Below, in pieces: positions 21,794 to 34,954 of a stretch of DNA of 64,000 bases. Numbering within the stretch: the stretch's first letter is position 1; each line of letters opens with the position of its first letter. This DNA comes from Corythucha ciliata (Eukaryota > Arthropoda > Insecta > Hemiptera > Tingidae), in NCBI GenBank assembly GCA_038030265.1, contig CM075937.1:47410198-47474197 (forward strand), read 5' to 3'. The notes beneath the pieces are model-generated. The model ran no database searches. It worked only from the letters and a program-made list of their open reading frames with translations, and was not told the DNA's origin. A program made the translations under genes and the position numbers.

Positions 21794-24700
21794 AGCCCCT
21801 CTGTGGCGCAAAACCAGGGAAAATGAACTTTAGGAGAGTTGAACTCGCAAAATCGAGGTTTTTGAGAGAGCCAAGCAACGTGAAACTGTGTTTGAACCCG
21901 AGAAATTGGTCTATTAAACAGTCAAAAGTAACGATAAAGGTCATTCAAAGACTCAAATTAGAGAGAAAAAAAAGCCCGTCTCTGCCACTGCCCGGCGTTA
22001 AAAGTTCGTGCCACCCTTGAAAAAGTGTAAAGGCGGTCAAAACATGGTGACAACACTCACAGTGAGAGCCCCTTGAACGACTCGTTCGATCGTGTCACCT
22101 GTTGTTATATTGTAGCAGAGGCGAACATTCGCAGCAATAATTATCAAGATACACCGCGTTAAATGGGTGCGCACACTTGGGCTGATGGGATCCATTTCGT
22201 TCTAATTTAATTAAAGTAAAAGCGTATATTATATTAAAAAAAGACGAGAGAGCGAATAATGTCCCTTCCTTTTCAAAATTATAAAAGCTTTAAGATTGAA
22301 GAAAATGATAATATTTAACTAAACTTTTGACTTCATTGCTCTCTCTTCTGCATAATGGCTTTCTGGTGGGTACTTCTTGAAAACAGCCCACCAATCACAA
22401 CGGAGAGGGACAAAATTATTTTTTCATAACAATTCTGATAAAACGATAACTTTTCCTTTTGCCCAACTTTTCTTTTCATTCCTCTGAAGTAGGTTAGAGG
22501 GGGGAATGGGGATGACGACCCCCTTCACCCCGCCGTAGCTCTTAACAGTTTGACGCGGCATGAAAAGATTCCCAGAAATAAGAGGGTCAAACTATGGAGA
22601 TTCTGACTTTATTCTCATGCCTCGCTAGGCTTGTTTACTAACTCTGGAGCTTTTTACTTCAGGAAAGGTCTTCTATTTTTTTTTTATTCAACTTCTTGAC
22701 TTTTATCCCAGTTGTCTCGATGGCGTGGTTGGGGGGGGGGGGTAATGGATGATGCTATGCCTTCCCCCCGGATCCCCCTCCCTGCTACCGAGGGAAAATG
22801 TATCAACTTTCCCGCGAGTGCTCGGTAAACTGCACCGTCTTATTGTAAACTGTAAAGCGCTGGCACATGACGAGAAACTTGGAATATAACGCACATCATC
22901 CCCCAAACCCCCTCCGTTCCCATCGCGCAGGAAATTATTTACGAGTCAATTCAAACAATGTTAAATCGTTAAACGACAATTAGATACTTCGAGCGTAAAC
23001 CTTTCACTCGCCCCCCCCCCCTCACTCCTTTCATCACCCATCTCGATTCAACGAACTCCATTAAACCTAAACTCTCGAACAGTTCGAACTCTTCCACCAA
23101 ACATTTGAACCCTCCCTCCCCTTCCCCCCAATCATTACCAACCAAACTTTACCTCTTGTCAACGTCAGGATATGAAACTGGAGAGCAAACATCTGGGACT
23201 GTTTGCAACAAAATGCCGGCTTCCCCCCTCCCATTCAACCAATTCTTGGGGTTATTACTCCAGCGCGTTCTGGATTTAGGAACGAATTATTGGAGCATAA
23301 AACAAAACATGTTCGTTGTCGATTGTTATAAAACGGAGGCTGACAGGCAGTGGTGGACAAATGGCGTGAAAAGGAGGCGTTAGTGATTATAAAATATAAA
23401 TTACCTCTGATTTAAAGGTGGCTGTATCGCGTAAAAACTCTTTCGCCTTGCTCGTGTCGTCGTGTGTCCATTTAAAATTAATGATTTAAGCCCCTGAGCT
23501 TTCGTTGAACGGTCAAGACAGTTGATATACCCGTGGTAGACCGTAATAATTACGTCATAGAGTCAAAACTTCTGCAAGATAAAGGAGAGATTTATCAAAA
23601 CAGGAAGTTTTTGATATGGTGGTGGCGGGGGGCGTGAGTGAGAGCTTTTGAAATGGGTTCCGGTGGCGGCAGAGAGTCATCCCTCTCACCCCCTTCTTTC
23701 CCCTATTATATGGACGTCCCGATAATTAGTTTTGTTCCTTTTCAACGACAAACCCCCCCCCCACCCCCACCTTTTGCGTTGAACCTCTTAGAACTTAATT
23801 ATAATCTGCTAGATGTCTGGGAGTTTACCTTTATAGCGAGTCATCGAGGCTATTTTGAAAGGACGCGTTTATTTTGAGACATCACTTCTTCTTTTTTTTT
23901 TTTTTTTCAATAAACTCGGACGGAACTTTTCGGAAGAATAAGGGGTGCCCCTTAATGAAGAGTATTCAAGCTCACAATTACAATGATTGCTTTCTAAATT
24001 TGAGTTTTATAACAAAATCAGGTCGCTGTTTTAATCTTCGCCTTCTGATAAATTATTTCTAGCAACGGTGATTATTCAACAAGAAAAAAAAAGTTATAAA
24101 TAGGGGCATGAGAAAAGTTTTTCAAAACTTTCTAACGATTCAAACATTTATAACCCACAGGCGGACTTCACTCCTGACTGAAATATCAAAATGTAGTCGC
24201 CTTTAAAATCCCCCCCCCCCCCAGCCCGCAAAAAGTAAAAATTTTGTCCATTCTGACGCGCGCGAAAGAGAATCGAAGACCTCTCAGGAAGATGGTTGTT
24301 ACAGCTGTCTAGTGGAATGACTTGGGCGTTTCGGCTTTTAACGGGGAAAAGGTGTTGGCAACTGGTTGCCTGTTAATCGAATGGGACGGGTTGTAGTGAG
24401 AAAAGTCTTGAAGAATTGAAAGAGCGGTATGGGTGGGGGGGTGGGGAAACTTGTTTATTACCACGATGGTGAAAATAGGGAGACAAAGTTCTTTCAATTT
24501 ATCTCTCTCACACAATTTTTGCGCTTAATTTCTATCTAGATGGTAAATATCGGAGTCGTCTTCTTCTGTCGCCCAACAGGATCGCTGGGGGGGGGGGGTT
24601 GGTGGTGTTTGTATCGGATGCGGGTCATCCGATTGGTCTCGGTCTTTTGAACAGGTGGCACCGCACACGCCGATAGAGCAGCTTCCCGCAAGGAAGGCAA
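21794..24700. other. Gene-free stretch, probable intron
   Basis: About 2.9 kb of AT-rich sequence with G or C runs near 22731, 23011, 23755, 24211 and 24588. Open frames are short and without family features. No repeat array or transposon end seen. Confidence 0.6.
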
Positions 24701-24898
24701 CTCGATACATTTGAGGGCTTTTGAAGGTCTTTTGAGGCTTTTGTTCCGGTGGCAGGATGGATGGAAGGATTCAAAGTGTCCAATATTCGTTTTTTTTTTG
24801 TTCTATGTGAGGAAATTTTCGTAGGCGACTCGAGGTCTCATGAGGCTATTCGAGAAGGGTTTTTAGTGTCCCTATAGAGGCTTTTTAGCGTCGTCGTC
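24701..24898 (+). repeat. 'gaggcttttgagggccattc' minisatellite, left part
   Basis: Units such as 'tgagggcttttgaaggtctt', 'ttgaggcttttg' and 'gaggctattcgagaaggg' belong to the same ~20-bp family as the long array at 26100-27300. A LINE insertion splits the array. Confidence 0.6.
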
Positions 24899-25810
24899 TC
24901 GGCCAGCTCGCTGGAAGGACTCAGCCGGGAGGTTACGCGGGTCATCAGTGTCGTCGATGGGTGGTGTGGGCCTGCGAGGCTGGCTCTCGCGGTGCACAAG
25001 ACCCAGGTGGTCATCATGCGAGGTCGACTGCCACGGGGCAGCTCCTTGGTTGTATCATATACCCAGGGGGTGAGCCTAACAGGGACTCTCGTGCGGGGAA
25101 GTACCTTGGCGTCCAGATTGCTCGCCACAGAGGGGCAAGCCCGCAGCTGGACATAGTTGCGGGCAAACTAGAAAAAGTTTTCGCCCATTTTAGGGCTACG
25201 GCTGTGAACAAGTGGGGGGAGGGGGGCGGACTTCCGACTGCCGGGTCCGCTGCGTGGGGTCGGTCTTTATGCCGATCCTCTTGTATGGGGCAACTTCTGG
25301 TGGGTGGTGGCACCGCCCCTCCAAGGCACAGAGGGCGAGAGTCGTCAGCCTGCAGCGGTAGGCCTTGATCCGGGGGTAGCCGTGGCTCTCCGGTCCATCT
25401 CCAACTCGTTGGGTTTGGTGGGGTGCCGGCTTGACTGGGTGGACCGTCTTGCGATTTTCGTGTTGGGCGGATGGTTGACGGAGGCGCTTCGCCTCTTCGA
25501 CGATTTGGTGGCGGAGGCCTGGGCAGGGGCGTTGGGCTGGCAGTACGACTGGTAGGTGTTTGTTCAGCTTCAGGCTGGCGGTGGTCAGGTGATTCATGCC
25601 TGAACACGCGGCCACTTCGATCCTCACTGGTCATGGATCGTTCAACGTCAAGTTGTGGCTATTCCGGCGGTGGGACTCTCCTTTGTGCCCTTGTGGAGAC
25701 GAGGAAAAGACGGCTGATCACGTGCTGCGCAGCTGCGGGTTCTATGACGACTTGCGTCATCGGGAGTGGGGAGTGGAGGGCCCTCCGGCAGACCCACGGC
25801 GCTAGTCGGG
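24899..25810 (+). pseudogene. LINE ORF2 fragment: RT thumb region and C-terminal zinc motif
   Basis: Starts SASSLEGLSREVTRVISVVD followed by GWCGPARLALAVHKTQVVIM, the region just after the catalytic Asp pair of non-LTR reverse transcriptases. A frame change leads to GKYLGVQIARHRG, another to a PILLYGATSGGWW-like reading, and 25596-25805 gives TGHGSFNVKLWLFRRW plus the finger CPCGDEEKTADHVLRSC. At least three frame shifts. The long open frames on the opposite strand are by-products of high GC content. Confidence 0.75.
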
Positions 25811-26099
25811 AGCCGAAGGGAGTTGTAAAAAGGTTCTGTCCTTCGGAGAGGGCTGGGGCCTGTGATGTCCATCGATGGGGGTAGGGGTAAGCCGGGTCGG
25901 AGGCGTTTCGCCACTCTCCCGCTCTTGGAGAACGTCCACCTCCGCGTGGTCTCTCTCGGGCACCAGTCGTGGCTAACGGACCCGCCGGGACGGGGAGCGA
26001 CCCGCCTCTTGCTGTGACAGCCGGGCCACGGATGGGGCGGTCTGCCGGTTAAAGGACGGCAACGGCCTAGGTATCGGTCATTCGAAGGCGTCACAGCAA
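24899..26099 (+). mobile_element. 5'-truncated I/R1-like non-LTR retrotransposon
   Basis: GC-rich block flanked by a 22-base direct repeat differing at one base ('gaggctttttagcgtcgtcg' and 'gaggctttttagcgtcatcg', starting 24877 and 26100). It interrupts the gaggctttt minisatellite. No poly-A tail is present; the right end reads 'aaggcgtcacagcaag'. Only the distal part of ORF2 is included, so it was probably truncated at insertion. Confidence 0.75.
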
Positions 26100-27300
26100 G
26101 AGGCTTTTTAGCGTCATCGTCATTCTATGCTTTGGATACGCCGTCATATCAAGAGCCATTCGTGGCTTTTGAGATTGAGAGCCTTTCGACAATTTTTCAA
26201 CTGTGTTTCAAGACTTCCAAACGACATTGTGATGCTCTCGATGGTAATTTGAGGCTTTCAAAGGATTTCCCAAGGCTTTTAAGGGAAATTAGAGGCTTTT
26301 TAGAGCCAATAGGCCATTTTGATGTGCCAAACATAATTCATTTGTTGTATGTGGGAGAGGGATTTGCGGGGCATCTCTATCCTTTTGAGGACAAATTGAA
26401 GCTTTTCGAGGCTTTTGATATGCGCCAAATTAGCAACCCGAAGATCATTCGAGGGCTATTGGAACATTGCATACAAATCTGACTTTTTGAGGCAACTGCG
26501 GTTCTTCAGAGGGCAACTCGTAGCTTTTGAGGGTCAATTAAGGCTTTAAATGGCCATTGGAACATTTTGATGTGCCGTATATTGGATTTTTTCAAGTTTG
26601 AGGGAATGTTTGAGGCAACTCGGTCTTTGGTGGGGAGGGGGGGTTGAGGATTTTCAGCGTCATCAGTAGCTATTGATACCTCCCATCAAGGGTCATAAGT
26701 GCCTTTTTTTAAGGGCCTTTCTAGACATTTTAAGGGTCACATTCGAGGCTTTTGAAGACTAATGATGCTCTCGAGGGCCATTGGAGGCTTTCGAAGGTCA
26801 GTTGAAGGAAATCAATGATTATTGAGACCAATTTTGAACCTTGTTAGGGTCAATCAAAGGTTAAATTTTTATTTGGGGGGGGGGGGGGCTTCTCGGTTGG
26901 GCTTTTGACGACATACTACGAGGATTTTGAGTACCATTCCAAGGTTTTCGAAGGTCATTCGAGGCTTTTGATGAGCCACAATTTTAGCTTTTGGTATATT
27001 GAGTAGATTTATGTACCCAAACGGATGCTTTTGAGGCCTTTGAGGGCCATTCTAGGTCTTTGAGGGCCATTCGAGGCCTATTCAAGGCCTTTGAGGGCCA
27101 TTCGAGGCCTTTGAGGGCTATACGAGGTCCGTCGAGGCTTTCAAGAGTCAATTGAAGCACCAAATTTTGAGCTTTTCATTTTTAGGGGATTTATAAAGCC
27201 AACACGGGACTGTACTTTTGAGGACGGATATAGAGGCTTTCGAGGGGCATTAGAGACTTTTGAGGGGCATTCGTGGCAGTTCGAGGTGTTCGATGCGTCT
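26100..27300 (+). repeat. 'gaggcctttgagggccattc' minisatellite, main array
   Basis: Cleanest at about 27030-27130, where 'cctttgagggccattcgagg' repeats with a 20-21-base period. Elsewhere units are diverged and mixed with unrelated bases. A 13-base G run lies at 26876. No terminal inverted repeat noted. Confidence 0.8.
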
Positions 27301-30300
27301 CGATCAATAACAAAATATGAGAATTTCGTTCCATAATCAACATACATTTTGGTTCACAATTCAATCTGAACCAATAATGTGCGTTTGGCTCCTTCAATAA
27401 CCGCTGAAAAAGCGACTTTGGGTTCTTTATGTGTGTGCAAAGTTTGGCCTTCAATAAGCCGTAGAATTGATTTTTTGAAAAGAGTGAATATCGACAGGAA
27501 GGTTTATTTTCCCAATGAACTCTGAGGCAAATCTAGGTACACACTCCCCCCCCCCACCACCACCGCCGCAGTGACAATGACACACTTGCTGCGCTTTCCA
27601 AATTGCCAAATTGGTGTCTGGAAATGCCAAATCTGCGAATTTGTGGTTAAATTGCTTGTTCCAAGGTGGCAGGCCAGCGAAATTGGCTAAATGAATGATC
27701 CACCCCCCGCTCGATATTGCCTCCTTGCAGCCGCGCTTCATTTTGGCTCTATAGAACGGTCAGGCCAAGGCTTCGATCTTTGAATTTCATTGTTCAATCA
27801 AGGAATTGACGCAATAAAACCCCGACCCCCCCTCCACTCACCATCATCTGCAACGCTTCTCTTACTCTTCGGCGATCAAAAGTATGAACTTGAAGGTGAC
27901 AAGGCGAGGAAGGTTGGGAAGGGTCAAAACAGTGCTCCTCTGAAAACATTCTATTGTTTTCTTCTTCCTGTCGATGAGAGCTGCAGTAGAATGTTTTCAG
28001 AAAATACTTCTTGTTTTCCTCCATCAGGTTCATTCTTTCTATCGCCGATCTGTACATTCCTCACTGGCTCAAGTATAAAAAATGAAGCCATCGGCATCGG
28101 TTTGGGTTTAGGTCCCCGGTCTTTTCACTCGTCCCCCTCCCTCCCACCACTACACCAACCCCACCAATGGTCTAGTTTCAGTTAATGATTAATGAACGTC
28201 AATTTGATAAACCCCTGTCTATTACGAAGAAGCCTCTAAATGATGTTATTCCTGGACGGGAGGGTGGGTGGGTGGGTTGGGGTTCATTTCCTTATAAAGC
28301 CATAAGTCAATGTCCTCGGCAAAGGGGTCTTATCGGTGAACGTTTGCAGCGGTTGCGGAGGGACGAAATGCGTTCGTCTGACAGCCGGTGAAGCATGAAG
28401 GGGAACCATATCGGAAACAATTGGTTTTTTTTGGGGGGGGAGGGGTTGATACAATATTTTCTCTTCGGTACTACTTTGTTCAGCTCAAGGGTAACGAAGC
28501 AAAAGATATCAATTTCAATTGATCCTTTGTGATCCGATTGTACTTATTTGCCTTGTTAAAAGTATCGATAGACCATATAGAAAAAAAGGAATATTACTAT
28601 TTTAATGATTTATTGCCTATTCCGCTCTCTTTATTCTCTCTCTCTTTTCAATTTCTTTGGAAAAATAAGTAAAGCGATCTTCCGAGTCTTCACTGTAGTA
28701 CACAGGAGGGAGCCACTCCCTTCTATACCTATATAACGTTGTGGAGAACGGGACGTAAAAGTATTGCTCCAATTATCTGGGCTAAGTCTACCGGAAAAAC
28801 CCAATCTTGGGCTTATATTACTTAGCTCTATATCCAACCTAGTGCTGCTGGAAGATTTTTCTTCTTTTTTTCCGAAGGACCAAATCAATTTTAAAGGAGC
28901 GGGGAGTGGAAGAAAGGACTTCATTTCGATCAGCTCAAACCCAGAAACCTCTTCCCCCCCCCCCCGGATTCCCTCTGCTACACAATAGTACTTGAAGGAT
29001 CCTATCCCGTCTAAAGGCTTTGACATTCCTTTTAGTTTGTTTTTACTTGGATCATCATAAAAACAAAGAAAAAAAACCCACTGACTATTGTTTGGTGCTC
29101 AAATAAGAGCTTTTTGTTCTTTCCTTGAAATAATGGGAGAAAGGGTGTCTGCGTAAAATTAAATTGTCATAGAAGGTCGTGAACCTCACCCCCCCCCCTT
29201 CCACAGGATTGTGGGACTTGTTTACAAAGTATCTTTCCCGTAACTTAAAATCCTTTTTAGAAATTAAGAGGGGTCGCCCTCAAGACCTTTTAATGACTAA
29301 ACAAACTTACTCCCCCAGACAAATATCAACACCCCTCACCAGCCACTCCTCGCCACAGTTTCATTCTCCCGTTGCTTCTGACGGTATTGAGTTACTCATT
29401 CTTTTCCACAATTGTATTACGAGGGTACAGTACCCCCCCACCCACCCCACCCATCGGTGTGTGATGGGATATAACTCAATTTCTTTCACATCTTGCCCGT
29501 CTTCACGTTATTCAACAGTCAAATCCTGTATCGGTCTCTCCCCCGTGCTAATTATAAAGTCTCAAAACCTCTTGCGTTTCGAGGGAAAAATAATTAATGA
29601 ACAAACGAACAAATTCGTGCGTTGATTTAAACCGTGCTGTGAGAGGTTTAAATAGTGGATGCAGTAGTTTTGAAATCCCCTCGACAATTTTGTAGTAGTT
29701 TTCATCTAAACCCCCCCCCCACCTATCCCTTATCGGTGTAGCTTTGCTTCCACGTTTAATTAAACTACTTAAAAAGCTTTCCACCCCCCCCCTCCTCGCC
29801 TACGCTGCGTGTCATCACTTATTTTCTAGGAAGACTGGAATATTAAAAAGTTCGTTTGTGGGGGGGGGGGGGAGAATGAAAGCATTGAGAATGGTCAGGG
29901 AAGAGGTTAGAAGTTGCCATGGCGGCAGACTTTCTACCTGCTGGAAAAGAGGGAGCCGAGGGCTTGCATTATTATTGACACCACTTTCACGGCAGGGTTT
30001 TTTCCGCTGCTTTTTTCCTTGAATAGGGGGCAAAAAAAAAAAGAACTTTTGCCCCACACTCGAATTCCAATGGTTTGTTTTTTTGTTAAGGAAATGTTTC
30101 AATTAAAAACGAATGTAATTTTTGGTTGTGGGAGGGGGAGTGGGGGTTTTAAAAAGAAGCACGGGAGGAAAATAAAATCGCTGGCTCTTTTTCTCCTCCC
30201 TTTGACTAAAACAAATAGCTTGTTTCTTTCATTTAAAAAAAGTTATTAGAAAATTTCCAACTTTTAAATGAAAACTCGCCGTTTAATCACTGCAAATTGT

Positions 30301-32300
30301 AATTTAGTTGATGTTGGTGGGGGCTTGATTGATAACCCCCTCCTCCTCATCACTCATTTCCCTTTTTTGAATAAATCAACAAGTTCTCCAGCTTTTCGTC
30401 TCGTCATGGGAGACTGCTAAGGCATCAAAAATTAGCCGCGTGGTAAACTTTTAGAGGCCTGCAAATTCTTTCTTTTTAACGAGTTACCGGTCGATAATGG
30501 ACAATGCTGCTTACTGATGAAGAGGGATGGGGATGAAGATGAGCCTGGACAGAGGCATTTCCCTGTACTCCAACGGGCGTTAGTTAATACCAACAAGGAT
30601 AAATGGGTTGGAGGCGTTTGAACCCTCCCTCACTCCCGCCCTCCACCATCAGGCCAACACCGACATCATTCCTTTCAGGTATTGTTCCCGCGAGGGCTGT
30701 ATAACACGAAAGGCGAATAAGGCGAAGGGCCCTTAGGTGCACAGTTTCCCCCCCCCCCCTTCATCATGTCACCGCAGGACGGTGAAGGGTTTGCAGGGCA
30801 TTGTTTCCTTTTCAAGAGAAAGAGTATAGTGAAGGGAGGATGCTCTGCGTGTGCCTTGTGAGCTCGTCCATCAATCCCACCACTCTCCCCACCGCCACCC
30901 AGCTGAATGCAGCCATTCTCGCCATTCATGCTTTTCTTCATCATGGACATAGACCGCCCATTTCACGTTGCTTGTACGAAACTACTCTCCTCACCACCCA
31001 CCCTCCATCTAGATATTTTGAGACCATTACTTACTGTCCTGGGACGACAGACGATGGTTTATTTTCCGAAGAGGGTTTGTATCTCAAAGCGGTGGAATAA
31101 TCAGTTGAAAAGCTCAGAAAAGTCCTCCAGGGGGGGGAATTCCCCGTGGGAAACACGGTCGTCTTCCAACTTGGAAGGGATCTTAAAATGAAAGTCAAAA
31201 CCGGTGACAGGCCAGAGTACGACTTCAAGTATCTCCCCTCCGCCCTTCCCTCACTCACTTTTGTGCTTTTTACATCCCTCTGACATCATGTCACGCTCGG
31301 ATGATTTCCCTTCTTTTTGTAGCGTCCTCCTTCGCTGAAAATGTTAACAAGCCGAGTAATTGTGGCTCAGCGAATACGATCTTGGCGTTTGGTAGATGAC
31401 AGCCACAAGCTTACTCCAGCCCCCACTCACACAATCCGACTCTCTCTATTAGACCAAAAAGCTACCCCCTACCCCGCCTTAATTTCTATATTATTCCTTT
31501 TCTTGCCTCGGAAGAAAACCGCCGCCGTTGCTGCGGTTATTATTTCTTCCTCATTCGCTTCACTTCCTTCCTTTTGCTACGTATAGTAAAGAAGAGAGTT
31601 GTCACCATCTCACAGGATTTCATTTGTCAACCGCTTTTCCACCGGTCTCACTCAACTGTTGTGTACGTTCTATAAGAATAACGTGGATGTCAGGGGTTGG
31701 AGGGGTTGTATTTTTTTTTCTTTCTTATTAAAACGTCGCGGCAACGGGTTGTCCCTGTGATGGGTGGTGCGCGCCCTCGGTCCCGTAAACCACTTAGGTT
31801 TGTACAAAAATGATGTGAAATAGAAGAGGAAAAAGTACATAACTGTAACTTATAGAACTGTCTTTCTAATTGAATTTCTGATGTGTGACACCGCGACACG
31901 TGTGACAAGGGTAGAACGAGTGACGTTTAATGAATTTTATGGCAGACTTGAACAATATCGAGTAAAAAAATTTTAGTTTCAAGTGTGTAGTGTTTGGATG
32001 TAATAAATCCTGCGGTCAGCCTCCCCCATTTTTTGGTTGGTCATATCGCGGGTGTTAGGCACTACGGCCGACCTGAGACAATCTTTATGAGGCCCCCCTT
32101 AGGGTGCGGGGAAACAATGTGAGAATTTCCCGTTAATGGGGCCCAACCGCAACGGCCGGTTGTGGAGCCTGTGGCGCGACTTTTGACTTCAGTTGAAGTC
32201 ACCATCACACACCAGTTGAAGTTTGCAGTCCACCTCAACAGAAGTCAAAATCTGGTCCACACATCCCAGCCTGCCGGTGAGGTTATATAGCCTGAACGGG
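27301..32300. other. Long gene-free stretch, probable intron
   Basis: About 5 kb with no recognisable gene. G or C runs at about 27546, 27824, 28432, 28961, 29190, 29709, 29861, 30749. A 14-base inverted repeat ('ctgaaaacattcta' near 27939, 'tagaatgttttcag' near 27988) forms a small possible hairpin. A ~100-base coding-like patch at 31131-31230 is listed separately. Nothing else supported. Confidence 0.55.
31131..31230 (+). other. Coding-like patch, possible short exon (unassigned)
   Basis: Reads EFPVGNTVVFQLGRDL then KMKVKTGDRPEYDFKYL with codons mostly ending in C or G, unlike the surrounding sequence. Preceded by 'cctccag' (weak acceptor) and containing 'aagtatct' near 31229 (weak donor). 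I do not recognise the protein. The same frame upstream is open except for a TAA at 31098. It may be chance, an old pseudogene fragment, or a small exon. Confidence 0.2.
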
Positions 32301-32309
32301 AAATCCTCG

Positions 32310-32570
32310 CAATGTGTACCACATAGGAGAAAAGAAGGGGCCAAAACACGAAATTGGCTTTTGAAGGAGCCAAGACACGAAATTGGCTTTTGGAGGTGCC
32401 AAAAACACTGAATTGGCTTTTCAAGGATCAAAAACACGAAATAGGCATTCGAAGGAGCCAAAACACAAAATTAGCCTTCGAAGGAGGCAGATGACAAAAT
32501 TGAGGTTTGAAAGAGCCAAAACTTGAAATTGGCATTTGTAGGAGCGAAAACAAAAAAAATGAGTCCGAAT
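32310..32570 (+). repeat. 'aaggagccaaaacacgaaattggctttt' minisatellite
   Basis: Eight or so units of about 30 bases, for example 'ggagccaagacacgaaattg' followed by 'gcttttgg', with modest divergence. One of the better-preserved short arrays in the window. No terminal repeats noted. Confidence 0.75.
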
Positions 32571-32764
32571 TACGATATTGGGTATAGGAGAGGCCCAAAG
32601 GGGTGTTCGCCCACCATGCCCACCAGCCGATTTATTGTCACAGAATCAGTTATTTGGTTAAAAACTGGTAATTTTGCCGCTTAAACTGACCATTCGGCCC
32701 TTAAAAACGTTCAATAACGCCCAAAAAGATGTGTCAATTCAGACAAAGAATCACCCCAGCCAAA

Positions 32765-34684
32765 CTGTAGCGTATACCATCGTGTAATGGTGAGGGGGAC
32801 GGACCGCCCGGGCCCACTATCAGCCCCCGAAAAGGTTGAATAGGAAAAAATGGAATTTTTAGGTTCTATGTTCATGGATGTAGCCTACATGATGTAGGTC
32901 ATGTGAAAGACGGTTGAACAGCGATTTGGCTCCTTTCTATGAATTTCAGTCTCTCCAAACGTTGCAATAAGTAATATCAGCGAAGACTGTGGGCTGAATA
33001 TTCAATTGAGCCCCCGAGAGCGCTTCTGGTGACTCAAATGTTTGAAAATTCGCGGCTAAAATGGATAAAATACACCGTCCCCTGTTTCGTTAGGTCCTTG
33101 AGCACACTAAACCGCTGATCGTCAATGTGCAACTTACTGACGCGGCAAAAAGGTTTAAAAAAGGGGCTAATATTCGCGGTTATAACTGCGAGAAAGCGCT
33201 GATTCGTGGTCTCACGATCCAGCTTCCAGACCAAAATTGTGAAAAAAAAAAAACGCTGATATACTTACGCGCGATGTATGGAGGCCATTCTACGGCTACA
33301 ATGTGTAAATAAACGCAAAAGTGTATAGTTTTTGGGATCAGCCCGCGACTAAAATTGAGAAAACACGCTACCAATTTACATGACAAAAGCAACGCCAATT
33401 AGGGTTAAAATTGGGCAAAAATGGCAAATTCGTAACTGAAATTCCACATAAAAATTAGTATGTATCACACAATTCACATTAAAAAAAAAGACAATAGATG
33501 CTAATTCACTGCAAAAGTATCAGAAACCGCTATTTAATAGCTAAAATTGAGAAAACCGAAATCCGTAGCTACTGGGAGCTTCAATGTTCAAAATAAAAAA
33601 CAGCGCTAATCCATAGCAAAAAGTAAAGAAAATTGCTAATGCGGGGCTAAAATATAAAGAAAACGCGACTAAAATTGAAAAAATCACTAATTAGCGCGGT
33701 CAAAATGAAGAAAACTCTTAAATGTTGAACTCTATCTCTCTGAGAAGAAATGATAATTTGGACCTAAAAATGGAAAAAATGGCTAATCTGTGGCTAAAAT
33801 TGCGGATACCGCCAATTCGTGGCTAAAAATGAGAAAATTCACGGGCTAGAAGCGCCTAATGCGCAGCTAAAACTGAGAAAAAGTGCCAGTTCACGGCTAA
33901 ACTTGAGGAAAGTCACCAATTTGCGGACAAAATTGTGGTAAAATTTCCAACTTGAATACTCGCCTTCGGGCCTTCTGAAGGCAACTGTGTGGCTAAAATT
34001 GAGAAAAACTGCAAATTCATGGGGAACTGGGAAGAAAGGCTGGTCTACAGCTAAATGTAACAAAAAATTGCTAACGCTGTGCTAAAATGTAAAAAATGCT
34101 AATTTGCGGTTAAAAATGGAAAAAATAGCCAATTTGCAGCTAAAAATGCGAAAAACGCTAATTCGTGGCTAAAATTGAAAAAATTCGCTAATTCACGTGT
34201 TAGAAACGCTATTACGCTGCTAAAGTGTTAAAAAAGCGGTTATTCGCGGGTAAAATTCAGGAAAATCACTAATTCGTGGCGAAAATTTCAATTTTCATCA
34301 AAAATTGAAAATAAACCAACTCGCGGCATCTAAAGGCAACTTTGAGGCTAAAATTGAGAAAAAGCGCTAATTTTTGGTTCTATAGGTAAAATACTGCTGA
34401 TTTGTGACTGAGAAACATCGCTAATTTATAGCGCTTGGTGAACAAAAAAATGCGATTTGTGGCCAAAATTCGTAAAAACCTGATATTTTGCGGCTATTAT
34501 TGAGGAAAATAGGTACCTACTTAAGAATAAAACGGTAATTTTCAGCCCAAACTGAGAACAGTGCTGAAATGTAGAAAAAAATCGCTAATTTACTGCTAAA
34601 GAGGAGAAAACTCAACTTGTGAGGGGGGTGGAGGGCTCTTGGAGATTTCCTCCCCGGGCCCCGATAGGTGCAGGTCCACCAGTG
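32765..34684 (+). mobile_element. hAT-like non-autonomous element A carrying a minisatellite
   Basis: Exactly flanked by the 8-base direct repeat cagccaaa (32757-32764, 34685-34692), the duplication length of hAT transposons. The left end 'ctgtagcgtatacc' is followed by a G-rich block ('gagggggacggaccgcccgg'). The right end 'ccgggccccgataggtgcag' then 'gtccaccagtg' is nearly the reverse complement in character. The interior is about 250 bases of unique sequence followed by some 1.6 kb of degenerate ~29-bp repeats. No transposase coding. Termini match elements B and C. Confidence 0.8.
33040..34620 (+). repeat. ~29-bp minisatellite inside element A
   Basis: Dozens of diverged units of 'ggctaaaattgagaaaaa' + 'cgctaattcgc'. 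Adjacent units differ by several substitutions and small indels, so the array is old. Best seen at 34080-34200 ('gctaaaaatgcgaaaaacgc', 'taattcgtggctaaaatt'). Confidence 0.85.
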
Positions 34685-34739
34685 CAGCCAAAGAAGAAAA
34701 TTGACTGACTGATCTGGTGGATAAATTTATCGAGAATGC

Positions 34740-34936
34740 AGTGAAAATACACGGTGGGGAAGGGCCGAAAATTTGTCCATCCTATACTCCAGTTGGGTGG
34801 GCAATGGCCTGCCCTGCCCCCTAAAATTTATACGCCGCTGCGTTATCAGTCAGAAACTGAAGCTCACGCAACCGGCGCCCCCCTTAACCAAGGCACACCC
34901 CTCCCACCTACGCCTCGATACCCCAGTCCGCCACTG
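34740..34936 (+). mobile_element. Possible small hAT-like element, right end only
   Basis: 'cctcgataccccagtccgcc' + 'actg' ending at 34936 resembles the right terminus of elements A-C; the following eight bases are ctttgtgg. A left end was not found, so 34740 is a guess. Confidence 0.3.
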
Positions 34937-34954
34937 CTTTGTGGTTCGTTTATT

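Noticed and set aside
25014..25634. 206-codon open frame on the minus strand with Pro- and Arg-rich sequence
   Set aside because: Opposite strand of the GC-rich LINE fragment; composition is low-complexity and there is no family feature.
26100..27300. CRISPR-like array
   Set aside because: Units of about 20 bases are directly adjacent and degenerate, without unique spacers; eukaryotic context.
27790..28185. 131-codon plus-strand open frame
   Set aside because: Low-complexity Ser/Pro/Phe sequence across pyrimidine tracts; no domain, no splice or promoter support.
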